A stretch of DNA of 64,000 bases from Motilibacter peucedani (GCF_003634695.1 NZ_RBWV01000011.1:62001-126000), one strand, 5' to 3'; positions 28,183-37,790 are shown, counted from the stretch's first letter. Notes: generated by a model from the letters alone, not told the origin. A program made the numbers and translations.

Positions 28183-29076
28183 ATGACGACAGACACGGGC
28201 CGGACCACGGAGACCACGGGAACCACTCAGGGCATCCCACGGCCGCTGGTCGCGACCGGCGGCGCGGCGTCCCCGCTGCTCGCCGTCGCGCCACGCACGC
28301 ACGACCGCCGCCGGCGCGCCCGCAGGCTGGGCACCGGCTTCGTCGGCGTCCTCGCCGTCCTGGCGGTGTGGCAGGTGCTGGCGCTCGCGCTGGACGACGA
28401 GGTCGTGCTGCCGACGGTGCAGGAGACGGCCCGCCAGTTCTGGCAGTACATGTCCGACCGCTACCCGGGCAACGGCAACACCCTCTGGCAGGACGCGCTC
28501 ATCTCGACCGCGCGCATCCTCGCCGGCTTCGCGGTGGGCTCGCTGGTCGGCATCGCGGTCGGCGCCGTCATGTCGAGCAACCGGGTGGTGCGTGACCTCG
28601 TCGACCCGCTCATCGAGCTGACCCGGCCGCTGCCCCCGCTCGCGTTCATCCCGCTGTTCATCGTGTGGTTCGGCATCGGGGAGCGCTCGAAGTTCGCGTT
28701 GATCCTCGTGGGCGTCGTGCCGACCGTCATCATCGCGACCGTCAGCGCGCTCGACGCGGTGCCCAGGGAGCTCGAGATGGCCAGTCGCGCGCTGGGCGCC
28801 TCGCACGCGCACACCCTCGTCTTCGTGCGCATGCGCGCGGCGCTGCCCGGCATCCTCACCGGCATGCGGCTGGCGATGGGCGGTGCGTGGACGAGCATCG
28901 TGGCGGTCGAGATGATCGCCGCCACCAGCGGTGTCGGCTTCCTCATCGTGCAGGCCGGCAACTACCTGCAGACGCCCATCCTGCTCAGCGGCATCGTGAC
29001 GATCTCGCTGCTCGGCATCGCGCTCGACGGCGTGCTGCGCCTGCTCGGCCGGTTCACCGACCCGAGCTCGCGGTGA
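28183..29076 (+). CDS. ssuC: Sulfonate ABC transporter permease
   Basis: A 297-residue membrane protein of the binding-protein-dependent transport family. A long charged cytosolic N-terminus (about 45 residues) precedes the first helix (GTGFVGVLAVLAVWQVLALAL). The EAA loop is in RELEMASRALGASHAHTLVFVRMRAALPGILTGMRLAMGGAW and further helices include LIVQAGNYLQTPILLSGIVTISLLGIALDGVL. It pairs with SsuB. Its stop overlaps the start of the next PLP-enzyme gene, so that gene belongs to the same transcript. Confidence 0.92.
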   Translation: MTTDTGRTTETTGTTQGIPRPLVATGGAASPLLAVAPRTHDRRRRARRLGTGFVGVLAVLAVWQVLALALDDEVVLPTVQETARQFWQYMSDRYPGNGNTLWQDALISTARILAGFAVGSLVGIAVGAVMSSNRVVRDLVDPLIELTRPLPPLAFIPLFIVWFGIGERSKFALILVGVVPTVIIATVSALDAVPRELEMASRALGASHAHTLVFVRMRAALPGILTGMRLAMGGAWTSIVAVEMIAATSGVGFLIVQAGNYLQTPILLSGIVTISLLGIALDGVLRLLGRFTDPSSR

Positions 29077-30248
29077 GCGGCAGCCTGCTCGCCGGGCTCG
29101 CCTGCGCCCGGTGCGGCAAGCCCTACGACGCCGACGTGTTGCAGGGCCGCTGCGCGGACGACGGTGCGACGCTGCTGCCGCAGTACGACCTGTCGCCGGG
29201 CGCCGTCGACCGCGACGCCGTGGCGGCGCGCCCGGCCGACCTGTGGCGCTGGACCGAGCTGCTGCCGCTGCGGCACCCCGGCCCGCCGGCGCTGTCGCTC
29301 GGGGAGGCTGCGACGCCGCTGGTCACGCTGCGGCGCACGAGCGAGCGGCTCGGCGTCGAGGTGCTGCTCAAGGACGAGAGCCCACTGCCCGGCACGACGT
29401 TCAAGGCGCGCGGTGCCGCCGTGGCCCTGGCCCGGGCGATCGAGCTCGGCATCCCGGGCGTCGTCCTCCCCACCGCCGGGAACGCCGGCGGCACGTGGGC
29501 GCTCTACGCCGCCCGAGCCGGGGTCCCGGCCGCGGTCGTCATGGCCGAGTCGGCTCCACTCGTGAACCAGGCCGAGGTGCTGACCGCGGGCGCCGAGCTC
29601 CACCTGGTGCCAGGCACCCTGGCCGAGGCCGGGGCACGGGCCCGCGAGCTGGCGGCCGAGCGCGGGTGGTTCCTGGCCGCGACCTTCGGCGAGCCCTACC
29701 GCGTCGACGGAAAGAAGACCGCCTGGCTCGAGGTCTTCCACGACCTCGGCTGGCGGTGGCCCGGCACCGTGGTCTTCCCCGTCGGCGGCGGCGTCGGTCT
29801 GGTGGCCGCCTCCGAGGCCGTCGAGCAGGCGCAGGCCCTGGGCTGGGCCGGCGACGGTCCCCGCCTGGTGGCGGTGCAGTCCGAGGACTGCGCGCCGCTG
29901 GTGCGCGCCTGGGACGCGGGCGGGAGCGAGGTGGCGCGGTGGGAGGGTGTGCCGCGTACGGTCGCAGCGGGTCTGCGCGTGACCGCGCCGAGCGAGGGCT
30001 GGCTGGTGCTCGAGCGAGTGCGCCGCAGCGGCGGCACGGTGCTCGGCGCCTCGGAGGGCGACGTCCTGGACGCGGTCTCGCGGCTCGCCCGCGAGGAGGG
30101 CGTCTACGCCTCCCCTGAAGGAGCAGCGACGCTCGTCGCAGCCGAGCGGCTGGCCGCCCGGGGCGAGCTGGAGGAGCCGGTGGTCCTCTACCAGACGGCC
30201 AGCGCGGCGAAGTACCCCGAGGCGCTGCGCCCGGTGCCGGCCCGCTGA
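29073..30248 (+). CDS. Threonine-synthase-like PLP enzyme (possible cysteate synthase-type)
   Basis: A fold-type II PLP enzyme of 391 residues. It has a threonine-synthase-like N-terminal zinc-ribbon remnant (CARCGKPYDADVLQGRCADDG; the fourth Cys is replaced by Asp), the PLP lysine in LPGTTFKARGAAVALARA, LPTAGNAGGTWALYAARAG and the glycine loop VVFPVGGGVGL. The chromosomal thrC is normally beside hom and thrB; here the gene is the last member of the ssuABC transcript (GTGA overlap). Paralogues of ThrC include cysteate synthase, which uses sulfite, so a sulfur-linked role is attractive but unproven. Plain threonine synthase remains possible. Confidence 0.82.
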   Translation: MSGSLLAGLACARCGKPYDADVLQGRCADDGATLLPQYDLSPGAVDRDAVAARPADLWRWTELLPLRHPGPPALSLGEAATPLVTLRRTSERLGVEVLLKDESPLPGTTFKARGAAVALARAIELGIPGVVLPTAGNAGGTWALYAARAGVPAAVVMAESAPLVNQAEVLTAGAELHLVPGTLAEAGARARELAAERGWFLAATFGEPYRVDGKKTAWLEVFHDLGWRWPGTVVFPVGGGVGLVAASEAVEQAQALGWAGDGPRLVAVQSEDCAPLVRAWDAGGSEVARWEGVPRTVAAGLRVTAPSEGWLVLERVRRSGGTVLGASEGDVLDAVSRLAREEGVYASPEGAATLVAAERLAARGELEEPVVLYQTASAAKYPEALRPVPAR

Positions 30249-30491
30249 GCGCGGGACGTCGCGTCCGACCGCAGCAAGCGCGTACGCGTCGTCGTGACGG
30301 TCGACGGCGGTTGCACCTGCAGCACGACGACCGGCGTGATGGGTGGGCGCTGCCTGCGACGTCTCCCGCGACGACGATGCCGACGTCGGTGCCGCCGGTC
30401 GCCTCGAGGGACGTTCGGAAGGTGGTCACGGGCAAGTGCTGCTGCAGGGGCACGGTGGACGGAAGGCTTCCCGCGCGGGCATCCTCGTCCC

Positions 30492-33260
30492 ATGATCGCG
30501 TCAGACGGCTCGCGGCTCGTCGGGCGCGACGAGGTGGTCGACGTCCTGCGCGCCCGGCTGAGCAGCTCGAGCGGAGCCGGGGGCTCGGTCGGGCTCACCG
30601 GCGAGCCGGGCGCGGGCAAGAGCGCGGTGCAGGCGCACCTGGCCGACCTCGCGAGGGCGGCAGGGGCGACCGTCCTCGGCGCCCGCGGCAGCTCGTCGGA
30701 GAGCCACCTGCCCTACGCCGCGCTGCACCAGGTGCTGTCCCCGCTTCTCGGGCGGGCGCCGGAGCTGCCCGCCCCGCAGCGCACTGCGCTGCTCGCGAGC
30801 TTCGGGCTCGCGGACGCTCCAGAGGTCAACCCGTTCTTCACCTCGCTGGCGGCGCTCGAGCTCCTCGTCGACGCCGCGGGCGCCGCGCCGGTGCTCGTCT
30901 GCCTCGACGACCTGCAGTGGATGGACCGCCCGTCGGTCGACGCGCTGGCCTTCGTGGCCCGGCGCATCGCCGACGAGCGCGTCCTGCTGCTCTCGAGCGC
31001 GCACACCGAGTCGACGCTGCTCGGCGACGAGCGCACGACCACGTGGGTGCGGCTCGGCGGGCTCTCGGAGGCCGACGCCCACGAGCTGGTGCTGCGGCGC
31101 GCCCCGGCGCTCGAGCCGGAGCTGCGCGCCCGCGTGGTGGAGCTGGCCGGCGGCAACCCGCTCGCCCTGGTCGAGCTGGCGCGCTCGGCCCAGGACCCGG
31201 CGAGGGAGTGGAGCGAGCTCGAGCTTCCCCTGACCGGCCGGCTCGAGCGCGCCTACCTCGCCCGGGCCGACGAGCTGGACGCGCCCGCGCGGGCCGTCCT
31301 CGACGTGGCGGCGCTCGACGACGGCGACGACCTCGCGCCGGTCCTGGCAGCGGCCGCCCTGGTCGCCGGCCAGGACGTCGGTCCGGGGGCCGCGGTGCCC
31401 GCGCGCGAGCTCGCGCTGCTCACGGTCGCCGGCACGACGTACGCCGTGGCGCACCCGCTCGTCCGGTCCGCGCTGCGCCGCGCCATGCCGGCGCAGCGGC
31501 GCGGGGAGGTGCACGCGGCGCTCGCGACGGTCCTCGGGGCCCACCCCGAGCGGGCTGTCTGGCACCGCGCCAGCTCGGTGCCCGGCCGCGACGAGCAGGT
31601 CGCCTCGGAGCTGGAGCAGGTGGCCGGCGAGGCGCGGCGCCGCGGGGCGTACGCGACCGCCGCCTCGACCCTCGAGCGCGCGGCCGAGCTCAGCCCCGAC
31701 CCGCAGGACGAGGCGGCCCGGCTCATCAGCGCCGCCGAGCTCGGCTACCAGCTCGGGAGGTACGCACAGGTCGAGCAGGTGACCGCGCGCACGGCAGGGA
31801 TGTCGCTGCGGCCGCGCGACCGGTCGCGGCTCGCCTGGCTGGCCGGCGCGTTCCACGACGGGGCGACGAGCGAGCCGGCCGAGGTCCGCCACCTGGTCGA
31901 GCTGGCCCGACTGGCCACCAGCCAGGACGACCTCGACCTGGCCATGCAGCTGCTGTTCGGTGCCGCGCGGCGGGTCTGGTGGCGCGACCCCGGCGCGGCC
32001 GTGCGCCGCGACATCGTCGGCGCCGCGCGCGACGTGCCCCTGCCAGCGGGCGACCCGCGACTGCTGGCGGTGCTCGGGCTGACAGAGTCCCTCGAGCTCA
32101 GCGCACCGGTGCTGCAGGCGCTCGACGCGCTGCCGGGCGACGCGGCCGGACGCGCCGACATCGCCGGGCTGCTCGGCATCGCCGCCTTCTGCGCCGGCGA
32201 CTTCGTCCGCGCCGAGTCGTTCCTGACCGTCGCGGTGTCCGGGCTCCGGGCCGACGGCCGGCTGAGCCTGCTCGCGGAGGCGCTCGCCATCCGGTCCTGG
32301 GCGGAGATCAACCTCGGCATCTTCGACGCGGCACGGTCGGCGGACGAGGGGGCGCGGCTGGCGGAGGAGACCGGCCAGCGCGTGTGGGCCGGCACGGCGG
32401 AGCTGGCGGCCGCCTTCATCGACGCGGTCGGCGGGCGCTGGCGCGGCTCGTCACCCCTGCTCGCCCGGGCCGAGCAGACCGCGCTCCAGCTCCCGAACGC
32501 CAGCTCCTCGCTGCTCGCCGGCGCGCAGCTGGTGCGCGGCGTGGGAGAGCTGGCCGCAGACCGGCCGGCACAGGCCTACGGCGAGCTGCTCCGGGTGTTC
32601 GCGCCCACGGACCCGGCTTTCCAACGGGTGCAGCAGCTCTGGACCGTCGGCTACCTCGCCGAGGCTGCGGTGCGCAGCGGCGCCCGCCCGGAGGCGAGGG
32701 CGACCCTGGCCGCCGTCGACGAGCTCGCCGACGGGTCCACCGCGGGCGGCACACGCATCGCCCTGGAGTACTCCCGGGCCGTGCTCGCCGACGAGGCGAC
32801 CGCGGACGGGCTCTTCAGGGATGCGCTGGCAGGCGCGGCGCAGGGGTTCCCGTGGCACCACGCGCGGCTGCAGCTGGCCCACGGCTCGTGGCTGCGGCGA
32901 CAGCGGCGCGTGACCGAGTCGCGGGAGCCGCTGCGTACGGCTCGCAGTGCCTTCGACGCGCTCGGCGCGCAGCCGTGGGCCCTGCGCGCCGACCAGGAGC
33001 TGCGCGCCACCGGAGAGCGCGGCTGGCGACCGACGACCAGCGAGCGCGAGCGGCTCTCCCCGCAGGAGGCGCAGATCGCCGCGCTGGCTGCGCGCGGCCT
33101 GTCGAACCGGGAGATCGCCCAGCGGCTGTTCCTGTCGCACCGCACGGTCGGCTCGCACCTCTACCGCATCTTCCCCAAGCTCGGCATCACCAGCCGGCAC
33201 CAGCTCGCCGGCGTGCTCACCGGCCCGGTGCCCGCTGCGCAGATGCAGTCGTCCGACTGA
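30492..33260 (+). CDS. Large AAA-ATPase LuxR-family transcriptional regulator
   Basis: A 922-residue LAL-type regulator. Walker A is TGEPGAGKSAV (about residue 38), Walker B PVLVCLDDLQWMDRPSV (about 140), then a long helical TPR-like middle and a C-terminal LuxR/GerE HTH (LSPQEAQIAALAARGLSNREIAQRLFLSHRTVGSHLYRIFPKLGITSR split at about residues 855-905). LAL regulators sense small ligands and switch on nearby metabolic genes. No ribosome site is obvious at ATG 30492. The 243-base gap upstream holds no gene I can support. It may control the hydrolase/SDR pair downstream. Confidence 0.92.
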   Translation: MIASDGSRLVGRDEVVDVLRARLSSSSGAGGSVGLTGEPGAGKSAVQAHLADLARAAGATVLGARGSSSESHLPYAALHQVLSPLLGRAPELPAPQRTALLASFGLADAPEVNPFFTSLAALELLVDAAGAAPVLVCLDDLQWMDRPSVDALAFVARRIADERVLLLSSAHTESTLLGDERTTTWVRLGGLSEADAHELVLRRAPALEPELRARVVELAGGNPLALVELARSAQDPAREWSELELPLTGRLERAYLARADELDAPARAVLDVAALDDGDDLAPVLAAAALVAGQDVGPGAAVPARELALLTVAGTTYAVAHPLVRSALRRAMPAQRRGEVHAALATVLGAHPERAVWHRASSVPGRDEQVASELEQVAGEARRRGAYATAASTLERAAELSPDPQDEAARLISAAELGYQLGRYAQVEQVTARTAGMSLRPRDRSRLAWLAGAFHDGATSEPAEVRHLVELARLATSQDDLDLAMQLLFGAARRVWWRDPGAAVRRDIVGAARDVPLPAGDPRLLAVLGLTESLELSAPVLQALDALPGDAAGRADIAGLLGIAAFCAGDFVRAESFLTVAVSGLRADGRLSLLAEALAIRSWAEINLGIFDAARSADEGARLAEETGQRVWAGTAELAAAFIDAVGGRWRGSSPLLARAEQTALQLPNASSSLLAGAQLVRGVGELAADRPAQAYGELLRVFAPTDPAFQRVQQLWTVGYLAEAAVRSGARPEARATLAAVDELADGSTAGGTRIALEYSRAVLADEATADGLFRDALAGAAQGFPWHHARLQLAHGSWLRRQRRVTESREPLRTARSAFDALGAQPWALRADQELRATGERGWRPTTSERERLSPQEAQIAALAARGLSNREIAQRLFLSHRTVGSHLYRIFPKLGITSRHQLAGVLTGPVPAAQMQSSD

Positions 33261-33341
33261 AGCGCGGCAGGCCCTCTGCTCCCTAGCGTCCGGTGCACGG
33301 CGGCGCGCACCGGTGCTGCCGCACGAGCGAGGGAGACGACC

Positions 33342-34133
33342 GTGGGCACGTCCGTCATGTTCATCCACGGGCTGTGGCTGCACGCCACGTCCTGGGAGCC
33401 GTGGATGGCGCGGTTCCGCGACGAGGGCTACGAGGTGCAGGCGCCGGGGTGGCCCGGTGACCGCGAGACCGTCGAGGAGTCGCGGCAGCACGCCGACGAG
33501 ATCGCCGACCACGGCATCGACGACGTGGTCGACCACTTCGCCGAGATCATCCGCGGGCTGCCGGAGCCGCCCGTGCTCGTCGGGCACTCGTTCGGCGGGA
33601 TGATCGCGCAGAAGCTGCTGGGCAGGGACCTCGGCAAGGCGGCCGTCGCGATCGACGCGGCGCAGATCAAGGGGGTGCTGCCCGTGCCGCTCTCGGCGCT
33701 GCGCGCGACCCTGCCGGTCTTCAAGAACCCGGCCAACAAGCACCGGGCGGTGTCGCTCACCGCCGAGCAGTTCCGCTACGCCTTCGCCAACGCGGTGTCC
33801 GAGGAGGAGTCCGACGAGCTCTACGCGCGGTGGACGATCCCGGCGCCGGGCAAGCCGCTCTTCGAGGCGGCTGCGTCGAACTTCAGCCCGCACTCCCCCG
33901 CTGCCGTCGACACCGCCAACTCCGGCCGCGGGCCGCTCCTGCTGATCGCGAGCGGCAAGGACCACACCGTGCCGGAGTCGGTGACCCGCTCGACGCTCAA
34001 GCAGTACAGGCACTCCGACGCCGTGACCGACCTGCACACGTTCCCCGACAAGGGCCACTCGCTGACCATCGACTCCGGCTGGGGCGAGGTCGCCGACACC
34101 TGCCTGGCGTGGCTGCGGGGGCAGTCGCTGTGA
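33342..34133 (+). CDS. Alpha/beta hydrolase
   Basis: A 263-residue hydrolase: oxyanion region VMFIHGLWLHATSWEPW, nucleophile elbow VGHSFGGMIAQKLL with the catalytic Ser, the acid probably in LLLIASGKDHTVP and the His in FPDKGHSLTID. Substrate unknown; the FIHGLWLH start is typical of esterase/epoxide-hydrolase-like members. It is preceded by the purine-rich stretch GAGGGAGACGA. Its stop overlaps the GTG of the next SDR gene, so the two are coupled. Confidence 0.88.
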   Translation: MGTSVMFIHGLWLHATSWEPWMARFRDEGYEVQAPGWPGDRETVEESRQHADEIADHGIDDVVDHFAEIIRGLPEPPVLVGHSFGGMIAQKLLGRDLGKAAVAIDAAQIKGVLPVPLSALRATLPVFKNPANKHRAVSLTAEQFRYAFANAVSEEESDELYARWTIPAPGKPLFEAAASNFSPHSPAAVDTANSGRGPLLLIASGKDHTVPESVTRSTLKQYRHSDAVTDLHTFPDKGHSLTIDSGWGEVADTCLAWLRGQSL

Positions 34134-34918
34134 AGCTCGAGCTGGACGGCAGGACGGCCGTCGTGACAGGAGCCAGCAAGGGCATCGGCCTGGCCATCGC
34201 CCGCGCGCTGCGCGAGGAGGGCGTACGCGTGGCCGCGGGCGCCCTCCACGGCTCGGCCGAGCTGACGGCCCTGGTCGACGGCGGCGACGCTCTCGCCGTG
34301 CTCACGGACCTGACCACCGCGTCGGGGTGCCAGGAGCTCGTCGACGCGGCCGTGGACCGCTTCGGCGGCATCGACGTGGTGGTCAACAACGTCGGCGGGG
34401 TGCACCCGCGCACCGAGGGCTTCGCCGCCGTGACCGACGACGACTGGCAGTGGGCGCTCGAGGTCAACCTGATGTCCGCGGTCCGCGCGACGCGGGCGGC
34501 CCTGCCGCACCTCGTCGCGGCCGCGCCGTCCACCATCGTGACGGTCTGCTCGGTCAACGCGGCCCTGCCCGACCCCGGCGTCATCGACTACAGCGCGGCC
34601 AAGGCGGCGCTGCGCAGCTTCTGCAAGTCGCTGTCCAAGGAGCTCGGGCCAGCCGGTGTCCGCGTCAACACCGTCAGCCCGGGCCCGGTCGAGACGGCGT
34701 TGTGGCTCGGCGCCGGCGGGGTGGCCGAGACCCTGAGCGCGGCCCAGGGCGTCGACCCCGCTGCCGTGCGCAACGCGGCCGTCGCCGGCACGCCGACCCA
34801 GCGCTTCACCCGCCCCGACGAAGTGGCTCAGGTGGTCTTGCTGCTCGCCTCATCCACGGCCGGCAACATCACCGGCGCCGACGTGCTGATCGACGGTGGC
34901 ATGGTCACGACGATGTGA
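34130..34918 (+). CDS. SDR-family oxidoreductase
   Basis: A 262-residue classical short-chain dehydrogenase: TGASKGIG nucleotide motif, NNVGG (NNAG-type), the catalytic Ser in TVCSVNAALPDPGVIDYSAAKAAL with YxxxK, VNTVSPGPVET, and the terminal GADVLIDGGM. It uses NAD(P)H to interconvert an alcohol and carbonyl; substrate unknown. Coupled to the alpha/beta hydrolase by a GTGA overlap, which suggests a two-step degradation or detoxification. Convergent with the NHL-repeat gene, 15 bases away. Confidence 0.9.
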   Translation: MKLELDGRTAVVTGASKGIGLAIARALREEGVRVAAGALHGSAELTALVDGGDALAVLTDLTTASGCQELVDAAVDRFGGIDVVVNNVGGVHPRTEGFAAVTDDDWQWALEVNLMSAVRATRAALPHLVAAAPSTIVTVCSVNAALPDPGVIDYSAAKAALRSFCKSLSKELGPAGVRVNTVSPGPVETALWLGAGGVAETLSAAQGVDPAAVRNAAVAGTPTQRFTRPDEVAQVVLLLASSTAGNITGADVLIDGGMVTTM

Positions 34919-34933
34919 GCCCCTTCTGCCGCG

Positions 34934-36448
34934 TCAGAGCGTGATGAGGATCGTCCTCGTGGTGCGCTTGCCCGTGGCCGTAGCCGTGACGACCAGCTGG
35001 TAGCGGCCGTGCGGCACGGGCTTGCCGCGCAACTTCTTGTTCCAGCGCAGCAGCACGGTGCCCTTGTGCGCGCGGACGCTGCCGACGCGTACGGGTGTGG
35101 CTGCCTTCCTGCCTCGCACGGGCGCACGTCGCACCGAGAGCGTGACCGTCGCGGCCCGGTCGAGGACGGCGCGGACGGTGACCGTCCGCGCCGCCAGCAC
35201 CGAGCGGCAGGCGGCCTTCTTCGACACGGCGCACACGCGTACGCCGGGAGGCGTCGACGGCGGCTGCCGGGGAGTGGTCTGCGGTGGCGTCGGTGCAGGC
35301 GGCGCTGCCGGCGGGACAGCCGGCGGCGCTGGCGGCGCCGAAGCGGGGGGCGCCTGCGGCGGAGGGTCCTGGGCGGGAGGCTTCGCGGGGGCCAGCAGCG
35401 GGCCGAACGCGCCACCGTCGAGAACCACCCGGCCGACGGCGTTGGCGCCACGGTCGACGAACCACAGGTTGCCGTCGGCGCCGAAGGTGAAGTCGGTGAG
35501 CGTGTAGCCGTTGAACGTCGCCGTCGACACCCCGGTCAGGGAGCCGTCCGCCTCGATCCGGGCGAGGGTCGGACCGCTGGCGAGGTTGAGCAGGAAGTAG
35601 AGCCGCCCGTCGGGTCCGAGGCGCAGCGCGCGGGGCAGCGTGTCGCTGGGCAGGCCGAGCTGCCGCAGGTCGGTGATGTGCGGGGTGCCTTGCGCGTCGA
35701 GGTGGCCCAGCGCGCCGCCGAACGCCGGCGAGAACGTCGCGCCGGGGTCGAACATCGTGAACCACAGCCGCTGCTGGCCGTCGAAGCCGATGGACGTGAC
35801 GTCGTAGACCGTCGGGTTGGCCGTGGGGACGTTGACCTGGTGGCCGGCAGCGTCGATGTGCTTGAGGTAGCTGCCTCCGTCGCCGTACCACGCCGTACCG
35901 TCAGGTGCCAGGGCGATCGGCGCCGGGGAGAGGTAGCTCGCCGAGAAGTCGTCGAAGGACCCGTCGGCGCCGATGTGGTCGACGTCGCTCCCACCCAGGG
36001 TCGTCGCCCAGACGCCGCCACCGGCAGCAGGTGCGAGGTTGCGGACCTGCTCGTTGACGTAGGCGACGTGGCCTCCGCCCTGCCCCGGCGTGTAGTGCCA
36101 GACGTCGGTGCCGAAGTCCTTGACGAACCACAGCGATCCACCTGACGAGACGAGCTCGTCGGGGCCGCTGCCCGTGACGGTCGAGTCGTCAGGGACCTCG
36201 AGCTCACTGACGTCACCACCAGTGGTGATGCGGCCGAGCCGGTAGCCGTAGGGCTCCGACCACCAGAGCGCGCCGTCGGGGCCGGCGGCGATGTGCTCGA
36301 CGCGCGAGTCCGCGGTCGGGATGGTCCACACGTTGACCGACACCGCGGAGGCCGACGTGGTGGCGGAGGCAGGCGACGCGGAGCCGAACGCGAGCCCTAG
36401 CAAGGCGGCGGACAGGAGACAGGTGCCCCGGGTCTTGGTCGTCGTCAC
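34934..36448 (-). CDS. Secreted NHL/beta-propeller (virginiamycin-B-lyase-like) protein
   Basis: A 504-residue exported protein: signal peptide CLLSAALLGLAFGSASPASA, then six or more propeller repeats with the motif of Vgb/streptogramin lyase proteins (HIAAGPDGALWWSEPYGYRLGRI, IALAPDGTAWYGDGG, LRLGPDGRLYFLL, FTFGADGNLWFVDRGANAVGRV). A Pro/Ala-rich linker (about residues 375-415) connects to a C-terminal Ig-like domain (VRVCAVSKKAACRSVLAARTVTV...YQLVVTATATGK). The lyase His residues cannot be confirmed, so enzymatic activity is uncertain; a surface adhesion or sensor role is equally possible. Confidence 0.75.
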   Translation of the reverse strand: MTTTKTRGTCLLSAALLGLAFGSASPASATTSASAVSVNVWTIPTADSRVEHIAAGPDGALWWSEPYGYRLGRITTGGDVSELEVPDDSTVTGSGPDELVSSGGSLWFVKDFGTDVWHYTPGQGGGHVAYVNEQVRNLAPAAGGGVWATTLGGSDVDHIGADGSFDDFSASYLSPAPIALAPDGTAWYGDGGSYLKHIDAAGHQVNVPTANPTVYDVTSIGFDGQQRLWFTMFDPGATFSPAFGGALGHLDAQGTPHITDLRQLGLPSDTLPRALRLGPDGRLYFLLNLASGPTLARIEADGSLTGVSTATFNGYTLTDFTFGADGNLWFVDRGANAVGRVVLDGGAFGPLLAPAKPPAQDPPPQAPPASAPPAPPAVPPAAPPAPTPPQTTPRQPPSTPPGVRVCAVSKKAACRSVLAARTVTVRAVLDRAATVTLSVRRAPVRGRKAATPVRVGSVRAHKGTVLLRWNKKLRGKPVPHGRYQLVVTATATGKRTTRTILITL

Positions 36449-36545
36449 GGGACGCCACCCTAGGGAAGCAGTCGCGGGTCGCACCAGCCCTCGAGGGCAG
36501 ACGTCTCGTCGTCCACGAGGATGTCCGGGCGGGCACACTCGCTGC

Positions 36546-36986
36546 ATGGACGACCTCGTGCGCGCCGAGCTGCTCTCGCTGTTCGACCACGCCTGGCAAC
36601 GCTTCACCACTCGACTCGACGGGCTCACCGACGACGAGCTGGTCTGGACTCCGACGCGAGACGCCCGCATCAGTCTTGCCTGGCGGTTGGAGCACATCGG
36701 CCAGGTGCTCACGGAGAGCCGCAACTGGACGTGGCTCGGCGCAGCTCCACCCCGCGCCGTGAGGCGGAGCTTCGGAACGGCGAGCGACGCCCGGGCTGCG
36801 CTGGACGCCGCGTACGCGGGCTGGCGGGCACTGCTGTCGTCCGTCGACGACCTGGGGGCTGCCGTCGGACCGGCTGCGGGTGCCTATGCGCACTCGACCC
36901 GGCTCTCGTTCGTGCTGCACGTCGCGGACGAGCTGGTGCACCACTGCGCGGAGGCGGCGATGCTGCGGGACCTCTACGCCGGCTGA
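36546..36986 (+). CDS. DinB-family protein
   Basis: A 146-residue four-helix-bundle protein of the DinB/YfiT type. Three histidines in the expected places form the metal site: LAWRLEHIGQVL, SFVLHVADELVHHCAEAAMLRDLY. Such proteins bind Ni/Zn and often act as bacillithiol- or mycothiol-dependent transferases; which substrate is unknown. Divergent from the NHL gene; no ribosome site stands out. Confidence 0.82.
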   Translation: MDDLVRAELLSLFDHAWQRFTTRLDGLTDDELVWTPTRDARISLAWRLEHIGQVLTESRNWTWLGAAPPRAVRRSFGTASDARAALDAAYAGWRALLSSVDDLGAAVGPAAGAYAHSTRLSFVLHVADELVHHCAEAAMLRDLYAG

Positions 36987-36992
36987 CCCGGC

Positions 36993-37733
36993 TCAGGGCC
37001 GCCCGAGGACGCAGAACTCGTTGCCCTCGGGGTCGGCCATCACGGCCCACGGCACGTCACCCTGCCCGACGTCGGCGTTGGCGGCACCGAGCTCCAGGAG
37101 CCGGGCCACCTCCGCCGGCTTGGCGTCGACCGGGTCCGGCAGCAGGTCGACGTGCGCGTGCGAGGCGAGCGTCGCGGGCAGGTGCGACGAGCCGACGAGC
37201 TCGAGGCACGGCCCCGCCCCCGTGCTCGCGCGCAGCAGGACCCGCTCGCCCGACTCCGCCACGACCCACCCGAGAGCGTCGGACCAGAAGGCGGCCAGCA
37301 CCTGCGGGTCGGCGCACTCGACGACCAGTGCGGCGATCGGCCCCGTGCGGTCGTGGTCCTGCGGTGCCAGCACGCAGAACGCGCCGCCTTCAGGGTCGGC
37401 GAGCACCGTACGGCAGCCGTCGTCGGTCGTCCCGACGACTGTCGCGCCGAGCCCCTGCACCCGGGCGAGCAGCTCGGAGTGGTGGTCTCCAGAGGTCGTC
37501 GCGAGCTCGAGGTGCAGCCGGGTGCGCACCGCCTCGAGGTCTGGCACGGGCACGAGGTCGATGGTCAGCGTGTCGGGCACCGGCCAGCTGGCGTCGGCCG
37601 GGACGACGCTCGTGACGCCCGGCTCGCTGTCGTCGACGACCCACCCGAGCGCGCCGGCCCAGAACCGGCCGAGCGCAGCGTCGGAGCTGGCCTTGATGTT
37701 CACCTGGACCGGCCGCAGCGTCACGCCGCCCAC
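36993..37733 (-). CDS. VOC-family protein with two glyoxalase-like domains
   Basis: About 246 residues containing a duplicated vicinal-oxygen-chelate module: first VNIKASSDAALGRFWAGALGWVVDD...LADPEGGAFCVLAP, second LVVECADPQVLAAFWSDALGWVVAESGERV...VMADPEGNEFCVLG. The DPEGNEFCVL ending is typical of the family. Activity is unknown; many such proteins give antibiotic or aldehyde tolerance, and some are non-catalytic. GTG 37724 is an alternative start. Convergent with dinB, 6 bases apart. Confidence 0.85.
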   Translation of the reverse strand: MGGVTLRPVQVNIKASSDAALGRFWAGALGWVVDDSEPGVTSVVPADASWPVPDTLTIDLVPVPDLEAVRTRLHLELATTSGDHHSELLARVQGLGATVVGTTDDGCRTVLADPEGGAFCVLAPQDHDRTGPIAALVVECADPQVLAAFWSDALGWVVAESGERVLLRASTGAGPCLELVGSSHLPATLASHAHVDLLPDPVDAKPAEVARLLELGAANADVGQGDVPWAVMADPEGNEFCVLGRP

Positions 37734-37790
37734 CGTAGGACCCTTCCCGCGACCTGCGCGAGCGAGATCCGCAGGGGGTAGCGTGCACAG

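Noticed and set aside
30311-33286. A 991-codon plus-strand frame over the LuxR gene, containing a run of three Cys codons near 30440
   Set aside because: The Cys run tempted a leader-peptide call, but there is no RRxxDLxR motif, no ribosome site and the rest is a shadow of the LuxR gene.
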